Shown here: positions 1 through 5,592 of the stretch, one piece after another | How the letters are laid out: every line of letters begins with the position of its first letter | How positions within the stretch are numbered: position 1 is the first letter of the stretch | DNA from: Thermoplasmata archaeon | GTDB taxonomy: Archaea; Thermoplasmatota; Thermoplasmata; Thermoplasmatales; Thermoplasmataceae | Direction of reading: 5' to 3' | DNA: 5,592 nt | NCBI GenBank assembly: GCA_021804185.1 | Contig: JAJZKL010000098.1 | Location: forward strand, 1-5,592 | The notes under the pieces: model-generated | What the model was told of the DNA's origin: nothing | The model's database searches: none | The model's input: only the letters and a program-made list of their open reading frames with translations | Program-made: the position numbers and the translations under genes

Positions 1-1031
1 ACACAGCTCCAGCGCTTCTTGCTGGTAACTCTGTCCTGCTAAAACCTTCCCACATAACTCCCCTGACTGCCCTTAAGCTTGGTGAAATATTTTATCGTGC
101 AGGGCTACCTGAAGGAACACTATCAGTATTGCCGGGAGAAGGAAAAGTAGTGGGTTCAGAACTTGCTTCGAACCGGGATATAGACGCTTTGAGTTTCACA
201 GGATCAACAGAGACAGGAAAAGAAGTAATGAGACTCTGTTCTGGCAATGTGAAAAAGGTCATGCTGGAACTCGGGGGCAAATCCCCAAACATTGTCTTCG
301 AGGACGCAAACCTTGAGCGGGCAGTCAGGGCTGCAATGTTTGCTGTATTTCTTCATTCCGGGCAGTTGTGCGAATCCGGAACCAGATTGCTGCTATCGGA
401 AAAAGTGTATGACAAGTTTCTGGAAAGGATGGAAAAGAGGGCTGCATCAATGAGAATGGGGCCTACAGATGACATGGGCACAGACATCGGTCCGCTGATA
501 TCCAGGAAACAGCTTGATAAGGTAAAATCATACATCGATCTGGGCGTTTCAGAGGGTGCTAGGCTCATTCAAACCGGAAAAAATGACATTAAGGGATGGG
601 ACCCTGCATCAGGTTACTATGTCAGACCGACCCTATTTGCAGATGTTACCAGGGATATGAAAATATCAAGGGAAGAAATATTCGGACCGGTTCTCGCAGT
701 TATGAAGTTCAGCGACGAGGAAGAGGCAGTTTCAATGGCTAACGACACCATTTACGGGCTTGCATCGGCCATCTGGAGTTCAGACACAGAGAGGGCATTC
801 AGGGTGGGAAGACAGATAAGGGCAGGAACTGTGTGGGTAAACGACTATCACCTGCTAACAACCTATGCTCCGCGAGGAGGTTACAAGCAGAGCGGTTTCG
901 GACGCGAACTCGGCGAGGAGGGGTTTGCGGAATATCTCCAGACAAAGCACTATTTTATCAATGAAGACGGACAGATGGAGGATGGTGCATACGATGTTGT
1001 TAACGCGACTGGCAACGATCCGGAGGCATAA
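1..1031 (+). CDS. NAD(P)-dependent aldehyde dehydrogenase, 5'-partial
   Basis: The enzyme oxidises an aldehyde to the carboxylate with NAD(P)+ in the cytosol. The frame is open from base 3, giving 342 residues before TAA; roughly 170-180 N-terminal residues lie outside the window. In window numbering, the coenzyme-binding KPS segment is at residues 14-16, FTGSTETG at 65-72, the general base Glu in LELGGKS at 89, the nucleophile Cys in GQLC at 123, and the ribose-binding Glu in EEIFGPV at 225. The Glu-to-Cys spacing of 34 equals that of human ALDH2 (268 to 302). The C-terminal GRELGEEG oligomerisation region is present, followed by an acidic tail of about 20 residues that is longer than usual. 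The TTG at 129 lies inside the Rossmann domain and is not a start. The substrate cannot be read from the sequence. Thermoplasmata use ALDH-family glyceraldehyde dehydrogenases, and the KDG-aldolase-like gene at 4894 makes that role possible but unproven. Confidence 0.95.
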   Translation, partial: TAPALLAGNSVLLKPSHITPLTALKLGEIFYRAGLPEGTLSVLPGEGKVVGSELASNRDIDALSFTGSTETGKEVMRLCSGNVKKVMLELGGKSPNIVFEDANLERAVRAAMFAVFLHSGQLCESGTRLLLSEKVYDKFLERMEKRAASMRMGPTDDMGTDIGPLISRKQLDKVKSYIDLGVSEGARLIQTGKNDIKGWDPASGYYVRPTLFADVTRDMKISREEIFGPVLAVMKFSDEEEAVSMANDTIYGLASAIWSSDTERAFRVGRQIRAGTVWVNDYHLLTTYAPRGGYKQSGFGRELGEEGFAEYLQTKHYFINEDGQMEDGAYDVVNATGNDPEA

Positions 1032-1032
1032 A

Positions 1033-1075
1033 CTCCTCCTTATTTCATCTCCTTTTCATCACGCCACTATTTTTA
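1033..1075 (+). terminator. Possible pyrimidine-rich terminator after the aldehyde dehydrogenase
   Basis: Immediately after the TAA, the RNA-like strand is rich in C and T with T runs at 1053-1056 and 1070-1074 and no obvious stem-loop. Archaeal RNA polymerase can terminate at T-rich tracts without a hairpin, so this would fit the end of the upstream transcript. The call rests on base composition and position only. Confidence 0.35.
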
Positions 1076-1147
1076 GAATCAATGGACGAGCCGTTAAATC
1101 ATTTCATAACATTTAACTCTGCTTTTACTATTTGTTTTCAGAGAAAC

Positions 1148-1684
1148 TTGAAGTATTACACACTGAAAGGAAAAAGGATCACACTGAGCAACGATCTGGA
1201 CACAAAATATGCTTCCCGGGTTGCAGAGTTGGCTAATGACCGGGAAATTTCGGTTAATATCGCTGCACACTCCTTTCCTCACCCTTACAGAAGAGAAGAT
1301 TGCCTGGCATTTTTCGATCTCAACAGGGAATCAAACAACAAACCTTTCGCCATGGATTTCCTCATCCTCCTGAACGGTAATCCCATCGGCATTATTGGGC
1401 TGAAAGACATAGAATATTACGACCGTAAAGCTCATGTCGGTTACTGGATCGGAAGAGAATACTGGAATAATGGATATGCATCAGAGGCTCTGGGACTGAT
1501 ATCTGATTTTGCGACAGAGGAACTGAACCTGATAAGATTATACAGTAAAGTGATTGATTACAACGCAGCATCACTGAAAGTCATGATGAAGAACGGTTTC
1601 TCAATTGAAGGGGTGGAGAGAAAATCTTACCGGATTGATGACACATTCTATTCAATGTTTCTTCTGGCCAGAGTAAAGAGTTAG
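1148..1684 (+). CDS. GNAT family N-acetyltransferase, RimJ/RimL type
   Basis: A cytosolic acetyl-CoA-dependent N-acetyltransferase; related proteins modify protein N-termini, antibiotics or small amines, and the acceptor is not predictable here. From the TTG at 1148 it has 178 residues, usual for the family. The first strand is LKGKRITL (6-13). The central strands include the segment NPIGIIGLKDIE (78-89), and GYWIGREYWNNGYASEAL (98-115) carries the acetyl-CoA pyrophosphate-binding loop. N139-x-x-S142 and the KNGF turn (148-151) match the family signature. An upstream in-frame ATG at 1082 would add 22 residues with no family resemblance. I prefer 1148 because the domain begins right after it and because TATA-like stretches (1093-1100, 1111-1118) lie between the two candidates. 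Neither start has a convincing ribosome binding site. The gene converges on the transporter gene with a single base between stop codons. Confidence 0.88.
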   Translation: MKYYTLKGKRITLSNDLDTKYASRVAELANDREISVNIAAHSFPHPYRREDCLAFFDLNRESNNKPFAMDFLILLNGNPIGIIGLKDIEYYDRKAHVGYWIGREYWNNGYASEALGLISDFATEELNLIRLYSKVIDYNAASLKVMMKNGFSIEGVERKSYRIDDTFYSMFLLARVKS

Positions 1685-1685
1685 A

Positions 1686-3113
1686 TCATGCAGAACTATC
1701 AGGCAAAGATGTCCGGGGTTTTGCAGTTCTCCTGAGAAAAGAAAGAATGCCTGAGATTATGAGAATCATGAGACAGACAAGAAATGCCGAATGAAGGCCA
1801 GTCAGAAATGCTGAAGAGACATTCCCGCTTAGTGAGTTTGTTCCAAGAAACACTTCAAAGGCAACACGCCGAGGAACACTCAATGAAGCAACTGAAATAG
1901 ATATAACATAGCTGATGAGTGTTCCGACGCTTGAAAGTGTTCTCAGCAGTCCAGAAATTGAGCCATAAAGTTCCTTCGGAGTACTCGTCATAACCGAACT
2001 GTTGTTTGCTGGCCAGAACATCGAACCGCCTATTCCGGAAATTATCGACGCTGCAACTATCACATAAACTGGTGTCTCAAGACCAAGGGTCATGAAAATG
2101 ATCACAGCGCAGGCCATCAAGAATATTCCGGCACTTGCGATGAATCTTGAACCAAGCCTGTCCGAGAGTCTGCCCAATCTGGGAGACAAAAAACTTGCAA
2201 TTATATACCCCGGAACAAGCAGCAGTGACGCCCTGAGAGGATCCATGCCCAATATACCCTGAAGGTACATAATAAGGAGGAAGATAACCGATAGGTACCC
2301 CATTGCCTGAGTCAGGGAGGAAAGGAGAGAGAAAGTGAGATTCGGCTCACGGAATGCTCTCAAATTTATGATCGGATTGTCTGCATATTTCTCAAGCACG
2401 AGAAATGGGAGAAATAGGGCGATGCTAACTGCGATTATTGTGAGGTCTGTCTGATTCACGCCTCTTCCGGCCAGGTTTGTGGCACCATAAGATAACATGG
2501 CAAGTATCACTGCCAGCAAGATCATGCCCCGAATGTCAATTTTCAGTGGTTTCTTGTTATCATCTTTTATGTATTTCAGTCCTATGATAAAACCGATCAG
2601 CCCAATTGGGATGTTAATGTAGAAAATCATTCGCCATCCGAGGAAGGTTGTAATTATTCCTCCAAGAACTATCCCTAAGGTTCCACCAATGTTCCAGCCC
2701 AGGGCGATGTAACCGAAGGCATGTCCCCTCTCTCGTGGATTGAAATAATCAGCTATTATGGCACTTCCATTTGCTTGAATCAGAGCAGCGCCAACAGCCT
2801 GTATTCCTCTGGATCCTATCACGTACCATATGCCGGGAGAAAACCCGCACATGGCTGATCCTACAGTAAAAACAAGAAATCCCAGGTTGAAAATTCTTCC
2901 TCTCCCATATATATCCCCCAAACCTCCAAACTGAGTGGTGAGCACCGCTATCACCAGCAGGTAAATTATGATTATCCATATTGCAAGAAACAGGTCTGTT
3001 TTGAGATCCGTTGCCATTGTGGGCAAAGCAAGAATTGTGATAGTAGTATCCACTGCCGACATCAGTGTACCAATGAGGACAGTAAGGAGAATCAGGTTTC
3101 TGTGATCAGGCAT
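1686..3113 (-). CDS. MFS transporter, DHA2 (EmrB/QacA-like, 14-helix) family
   Basis: An integral membrane secondary transporter of 475 residues, probably exporting drugs or other toxic organic compounds in exchange for protons. Helix 1 carries the DHA2-type motif VDTTITILALP (21-31, with D22 in the membrane). The loop between helices 2 and 3 has motif A, GGLGDIYGRGR (63-73). Helix 4 has the motif B arginine in RGIQAVGAA (R102). Helix 5 has a motif C-like GWNIGGTLGIVLGG (139-152), followed by FYINIPIG (164-171), characteristic of this family. In motif C a Thr (145) stands where the family usually has Pro. Many hydrophobic segments span the full length, consistent with 14 helices. The ATG at 3113 is preceded by AAGGA (3123-3127, minus strand), nine bases away and lying across the end of the upstream orphan gene, so translation is probably coupled to it. 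The substrate is unknown. Confidence 0.93.
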   Translation of the reverse strand: MPDHRNLILLTVLIGTLMSAVDTTITILALPTMATDLKTDLFLAIWIIIIYLLVIAVLTTQFGGLGDIYGRGRIFNLGFLVFTVGSAMCGFSPGIWYVIGSRGIQAVGAALIQANGSAIIADYFNPRERGHAFGYIALGWNIGGTLGIVLGGIITTFLGWRMIFYINIPIGLIGFIIGLKYIKDDNKKPLKIDIRGMILLAVILAMLSYGATNLAGRGVNQTDLTIIAVSIALFLPFLVLEKYADNPIINLRAFREPNLTFSLLSSLTQAMGYLSVIFLLIMYLQGILGMDPLRASLLLVPGYIIASFLSPRLGRLSDRLGSRFIASAGIFLMACAVIIFMTLGLETPVYVIVAASIISGIGGSMFWPANNSSVMTSTPKELYGSISGLLRTLSSVGTLISYVISISVASLSVPRRVAFEVFLGTNSLSGNVSSAFLTGLHSAFLVCLMILIISGILSFLRRTAKPRTSLPDSSA

Positions 3114-3119
3114 GTGTAC

Positions 3120-4085
3120 TTATCCTTCAATAAGCACTTTCTTCTTCAGCCACGATTCCGCCAGTTCATGCCCCTTTCTTTTTGCTTCATCCTGCAACTG
3201 CCTCAGACGCTCCGTTGAAACTTCATCCTTCACTCTGAACACCCCGTCAATGTTTGTGATCAGTCCTAACGAATCCAGAATTTCTATCTTCCTGCCGTCG
3301 AACACCGGTTTTTTCAATTCCCTTGTCTTTTTCTGCTCAATATTGTAGAGTACGTTCTTCAGGACCCGGCTCGCCTCAAAGTTTTTAAATCTCTCATCTC
3401 CCTGCGTAATGGAAAATTGGGTCATTATTACAGACCTCAATCTATCGTTAGCTGGAGGTTCCAGTATTTCAAGGGATCTGGATGGATACAGGTATCTTAC
3501 CCTTCCAAAACCGCTACCTTTCCTTTCCGGGAAAATGTAGAGTTCTGTTAAACCATTCGAGAACTGCATTGAATCTCGTACCTGGTTGATAAAACCGTTA
3601 AAATCTCCTTCTACCATTCCCATCAGGTTTTCAGGCATAAAATCGTCGGGAAGGAAAACATTGTTCTTCAGGTCAAATATTGCATCCTCTATCTTCACCG
3701 GCCGGTCAGATTCGGAGACCTTTTTTAGAAGGAACTGGAACGCGTGAAGATTCATGATTTTTGAGATTTCCATCTCCCTGTTCAGGTGGACTAGTTCGAC
3801 CTTCACGTTCACAGGAAAGACTTCACTTCTTGAAACTATAATGTCAAACGACTCTGTTCTTGCTGTTATTCTCTGAATTTGCAGGGAATCGATATTTCCG
3901 ATGACGTTTAAAACATCATCTTCATTGACATTACAATTGATGCGGACCGCATCAACAGACCACGGTGCCAGCACCGAAGTTCCTACTCCAGTTTCAAGTG
4001 GATTCAAAGGAGTAAACTGTTCCATCAGATTTCGTATACTGAAAGTGTCATGCAGGTATCTCAGAATTATATGTTCATTGTTCAA
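3120..4085 (-). CDS. Uncharacterised 321-residue protein, first gene of the transporter operon
   Basis: I do not recognise this protein. It is soluble-looking, with no signal peptide or membrane helix, and mixes strands and helices throughout. Residues 58-100 alternate like a beta-rich domain. Residues 105-125 and 235-258 look helical. A segment at 266-288 (KIEILDSLGLI, then NIDGVFRVKDE) reads like the last helix and wing of a winged-helix domain, and a Lys/Arg-rich helix (292-316) closes the protein. This hints at nucleic-acid binding, but weakly. The stop is 6 bases before the transporter ATG on the same strand, so the two genes almost certainly share an mRNA; a local regulator or accessory factor is a reasonable guess. 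The start chosen is TTG at 4085, preceded by AGGGGT-like bases (4092-4097); the next in-frame ATG is residue 21 (4023-4025). Length, composition and codon use resemble the neighbours, so it is a real gene despite the lack of a family match. Confidence 0.82.
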   Translation of the reverse strand: MNNEHIILRYLHDTFSIRNLMEQFTPLNPLETGVGTSVLAPWSVDAVRINCNVNEDDVLNVIGNIDSLQIQRITARTESFDIIVSRSEVFPVNVKVELVHLNREMEISKIMNLHAFQFLLKKVSESDRPVKIEDAIFDLKNNVFLPDDFMPENLMGMVEGDFNGFINQVRDSMQFSNGLTELYIFPERKGSGFGRVRYLYPSRSLEILEPPANDRLRSVIMTQFSITQGDERFKNFEASRVLKNVLYNIEQKKTRELKKPVFDGRKIEILDSLGLITNIDGVFRVKDEVSTERLRQLQDEAKRKGHELAESWLKKKVLIEG

Positions 4086-4091
4086 GCTGTT

Positions 4092-4098
4092 GACCCCT
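4092..4098 (-). promoter_or_regulatory. Weak ribosome binding site for the 321-residue protein
   Basis: On the minus strand the bases AAGGGGT lie 6 bases before the TTG at 4085. They only partly match the archaeal anti-Shine-Dalgarno target, but favour this TTG over the internal ATG at residue 21, which lacks a comparable site. Confidence 0.4.
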
Positions 4099-4127
4099 TA
4101 TATCCTTATTATGCCAATGCCTTTTGG

Positions 4128-4135
4128 AATATAAC
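4128..4135 (-). promoter_or_regulatory. Candidate TATA box for the leftward operon
   Basis: The minus-strand bases GTTATATT would place a transcription start near 4105 and leave a leader of about 20 bases containing the GGGG ribosome site. A second TATA-like run, ATAATAA at 4106-4112, is about 24 bases before the TTG and would instead give a leaderless transcript. The sequence does not decide between them. Confidence 0.45.
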
Positions 4136-4149
4136 TGATTCTTAGCTTT

Positions 4150-4176
4150 CGATAACAAATTGTGCGAAGATTATCG
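4150..4176. promoter_or_regulatory. Inverted repeat CGATAA-N15-TTATCG, candidate operator
   Basis: Two perfect 6-base arms, 4150-4155 and 4171-4176, have centres 21 bases apart, about two turns of the helix. This geometry suits a dimeric DNA-binding protein contacting one face. The site lies between the leftward TATA box (4128-4135) and the rightward one (4198-4205), upstream of both, so one bound protein could control both transcripts. Function is inferred from symmetry and position. Confidence 0.45.
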
Positions 4177-4191
4177 CCATGCAGGTCATTC

Positions 4192-4216
4192 GCTAAGTAT
4201 AAATAGTCAGGTTAGC
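4192..4216. promoter_or_regulatory. Inverted repeat GCTAA-N15-TTAGC bracketing the rightward TATA box
   Basis: Five-base arms at 4192-4196 and 4212-4216 have the same 15-base spacer as the repeat at 4150-4176 but a different arm sequence. The TATA box at 4198-4205 lies inside it, so a protein bound here could exclude TBP/TFB. Another copy of the TTAGC arm is at 4142-4146. Short arms in AT-rich DNA can arise by chance. Confidence 0.3.
4198..4205 (+). promoter_or_regulatory. TATA box for the 200-residue protein gene
   Basis: TATAAATA is a near-ideal archaeal TATA box. It predicts a transcription start near 4227-4230 and a leader of about 20 bases that carries the GGAGA ribosome site at 4236-4240 before the ATG at 4250. 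Confidence 0.65.
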
Positions 4217-4235
4217 TATTATTTTAGGCCGAAAA

Positions 4236-4240
4236 GGAGA
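4236..4240 (+). promoter_or_regulatory. Ribosome binding site deciding the ATG at 4250
   Basis: GGAGA, preceded by AAAA, lies 9 bases before the ATG at 4250. Together with the TATA box at 4198 it rules against the in-frame TTG at 4160, which lies upstream of that promoter. Confidence 0.65.
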
Positions 4241-4249
4241 ACGAGTATT

Positions 4250-4852
4250 ATGTCTGGCGATCGATTTAACTATTATCTTAAGCTGATAATGAATTCAACT
4301 CTTGAAGACCTCCCTTTGCTGTCCGAGCAATTTGAAAATGATATATCTATTTCCGCTGCTGAAGCGCAGGAACTCGAGAGGGTACTGGAAAAACACATGA
4401 ATCTATACAACAGATTCGGAATAAAAGTGATAAATGCCTCCACAGGAGTTGAAGAAATCCCTCCCAAAACTGAGCTGGACAATTTCGGTAACACCTCCGA
4501 ATTTATTGGAAACGAGAATGCCTTTGGCCTTGACTGGATGGTTTATTCTCCCAATCCCGGATTTGCAAACACTCCGGCGCGTAAGTGGTATTACAACAAG
4601 AGAGTCGCTTCGATACTGAATGAAGTACTCACAGACGTTGTGCCCGGAAGACTCAGAAATTATTTTGATTATCCTCCATGGCTTCTTGGCACCTCATATG
4701 CACCCGGAACCCTTTATATGCCCATAAACGAGATCATAAACCTGGCTATCAGCAGAAGAATAATACCGGACTGGGATTATCTTGTAGCCAAGGGATTGCC
4801 CAAACAGCTGGTCGATCTGATCAGGGCAGAAAATCTTGGATCAACCATGTAG
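4250..4852 (+). CDS. Uncharacterised 200-residue protein
   Basis: I do not recognise this protein. It starts at the ATG at 4250 (ribosome site 9 bases upstream, TATA box at 4198) and ends at TAG. Residues 5-56 look almost wholly helical and acidic, with Leu/Glu-rich stretches that could pair as a helical hairpin. The second half is rich in aromatic residues, with clusters WMVYSPNPGF (96-105), RKWYYNKR (111-118), RNYFDYPPWLLG (136-147) and PDWDYL (173-178), and it has several conserved-looking Pro/Gly turns. There is no signal peptide, membrane helix or Cys, so a compact cytosolic protein is likely. It is transcribed divergently from the orphan-plus-transporter operon and shares its control region. 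It ends 41 bases before the aldolase, which has its own TATA box. The codon pattern and a precise promoter argue that it is real. Confidence 0.82.
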   Translation: MSGDRFNYYLKLIMNSTLEDLPLLSEQFENDISISAAEAQELERVLEKHMNLYNRFGIKVINASTGVEEIPPKTELDNFGNTSEFIGNENAFGLDWMVYSPNPGFANTPARKWYYNKRVASILNEVLTDVVPGRLRNYFDYPPWLLGTSYAPGTLYMPINEIINLAISRRIIPDWDYLVAKGLPKQLVDLIRAENLGSTM

Positions 4853-4862
4853 ATAATTGTAA

Positions 4863-4871
4863 TTTTTAATA
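4863..4871 (+). promoter_or_regulatory. TATA box of the leaderless aldolase gene
   Basis: TTTTTAATA is centred 27 bases before the ATG at 4894, the distance expected if transcription starts at or very near the start codon. No Shine-Dalgarno-like bases lie between them. The T run may also help end the transcript of the gene that stops at 4852. Confidence 0.65.
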
Positions 4872-4893
4872 CATATGATATGATATATTCCGC

Positions 4894-5592
4894 ATGAAGT
4901 TCAGAGGTATAATAACCCCGATGCTTACGCCATTCAAACCAGATGGCACTATAGATTTTGATTCTACAAAGACTCTTATTGAATACCTGAAGGGAATAGG
5001 TGTTTCGGGCCTCTTTCCATGCGGAAGTACTGGACTTTTCTCCTTCCTCAGTGTTGAAGAGAAAAAAGCTTTCCTCAAGTACGTAGTGGAAAATTCGGCT
5101 GGTCTAAAAGTTCTGGCCGGTGTTGGTTCATCCTCCACGCAGGAAGCAATTGAACTGGGGAAGTATGCAGGAGATATCGGTGCGGATGCACTGGTGCTCA
5201 TGCCAACATATTATATAACGCCGGGTCAGCCTGAAATTATAAAGCACTTCAGTGATTTTATAACTGCAGTTAAGAAGGAAATGTTTCTCTACAATATCCC
5301 GCAGTTGTGCGGTGCAAGGATCGATACCGACACGATTGCTAAGCTTAAGGCGGAATTCTCTGAAATCATTGGATTGAAGGAAAGTTCGGCGGACATGAGA
5401 TATTTTTCATCAATAATGGATTTCTCAGGACCAGACTTCTCAATACTACAGGGACAGGATGATCTTCTGGTGCCTTCTCTTTCCATCGGTGCCGATGGCG
5501 GTGTCTGTGGCCTGAGTAACTTCTCGTCGGCTGTTATTAACGCTTACAATGAATTCACAACGGGAATCAGGGACAAGGCTGCCGAGGTCCAA
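4894..5592 (+). CDS. DHDPS/NAL-family class I aldolase, probably 2-keto-3-deoxygluconate aldolase, 3'-partial
   Basis: A cytosolic Schiff-base aldolase of the (beta/alpha)8 DHDPS/N-acetylneuraminate lyase superfamily; 233 residues are visible and about 50-60 C-terminal residues are missing. ITPMLTPF (7-14) opens the barrel. The pyruvate carboxylate-binding loop is GSTGL (44-48) followed by the LSVEEKK helix start (52-58). Tyr133 in LYNIP is the catalytic tyrosine and Lys162 in GLKES forms the Schiff base. GADGGVCGLSNF (199-210) is the late barrel segment. Loop residue Leu48, where DHDPS usually has Glu, resembles archaeal KDG aldolases (GTTGL in Sulfolobus), which split KDG into pyruvate and glyceraldehyde. 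QLCGARID (137-144) lacks the Arg-Thr-Gly typical of lysine-pathway DHDPS after the tyrosine. The Thr-to-Ser change at 45 and the missing C-terminus leave substrate open; DapA or another 2-keto acid aldolase remains possible. It has its own promoter and is probably leaderless. Confidence 0.9.
   Translation, partial: MKFRGIITPMLTPFKPDGTIDFDSTKTLIEYLKGIGVSGLFPCGSTGLFSFLSVEEKKAFLKYVVENSAGLKVLAGVGSSSTQEAIELGKYAGDIGADALVLMPTYYITPGQPEIIKHFSDFITAVKKEMFLYNIPQLCGARIDTDTIAKLKAEFSEIIGLKESSADMRYFSSIMDFSGPDFSILQGQDDLLVPSLSIGADGGVCGLSNFSSAVINAYNEFTTGIRDKAAEVQ

Noticed and set aside
129..1031. A complete 300-residue gene starting at TTG 129
   Set aside because: The frame stays open to the window edge and the upstream residues match the ALDH coenzyme-binding domain, so this TTG is an internal leucine.
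865..1116. Overlapping 83-residue open frame at the end of the dehydrogenase gene
   Set aside because: It is a shadow of the dehydrogenase frame with no promoter, ribosome site or protein-like composition.
3112..3348. 78-residue open frame antisense to the end of the 321-residue protein
   Set aside because: Ser/Phe-rich composition is typical of antisense reading of a Lys/Glu-rich gene; no supporting start signals.
3800..4070. Possible nucleotidyltransferase (AbiEii/MNT-like) toxin in the 321-residue protein, from GTSVL...SVD and VKVEL segments
   Set aside because: The G[ST]-to-DxD spacing is too short, the second Asp of DxD is absent, and no antitoxin-like partner is adjacent; the resemblance is superficial.
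4160..4249. N-terminal extension of the 200-residue protein from TTG 4160
   Set aside because: It starts upstream of the TATA box at 4198 and lacks a ribosome site, whereas ATG 4250 has both correctly placed.
4871..4888. ATATG/ATATGATATG short tandem repeat before the aldolase
   Set aside because: Two or three imperfect 5-base units in AT-rich promoter DNA are expected by chance.
1..5592. CRISPR array, tRNA, insertion sequence or attachment site
   Set aside because: No regularly spaced repeats, cloverleaf, transposase fragment or terminal repeats were seen on either strand.

Overview
This window looks like chromosomal DNA of an archaeon, most plausibly in or near the Thermoplasmata. The basis is AT-rich TATA boxes about 27 bases before starts, an apparently leaderless gene, frequent ATA (Ile) and AGA/AGG (Arg) codons, and an aldolase resembling archaeal 2-keto-3-deoxygluconate (KDG) aldolases. 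The genus cannot be resolved from this sequence. No rRNA, tRNA, CRISPR array, insertion sequence or phage gene was seen.

Layout, left to right. (1) 1-1031 (+): the C-terminal two thirds of an NAD(P)-dependent aldehyde dehydrogenase, cut by the window edge. (2) About 1148-1684 (+): a RimJ/RimL-type GNAT N-acetyltransferase, convergent with the next gene with one base between the stop codons. (3) 1686-3113 (-): a 14-helix-type DHA2 major facilitator transporter, probably a drug/proton antiporter. (4) 3120-4085 (-): a 321-residue protein I do not recognise, 6 bases upstream of the transporter and almost certainly in the same operon. (5) 4086-4249: a 164-bp divergent control region with TATA boxes on both strands and several inverted repeats. 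(6) 4250-4852 (+): a 200-residue protein I do not recognise, with a clear TATA box and ribosome binding site. (7) 4894-5592 (+): a DHDPS/NAL-superfamily class I aldolase, probably a KDG aldolase, apparently leaderless and cut by the right edge.

The most distinctive part is 3113-4852: an efflux-type transporter behind an orphan gene, facing a second orphan gene across a repeat-rich promoter region. Two inverted repeats with the same 15-base spacing lie there, one containing the TATA box of the rightward gene. This could be a locally regulated export or resistance locus, but that is inference. The flanking aldehyde dehydrogenase and aldolase could both serve a non-phosphorylative Entner-Doudoroff route (KDG to pyruvate plus glyceraldehyde, then glyceraldehyde to glycerate). 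They are not in one operon, so the link is only suggestive.
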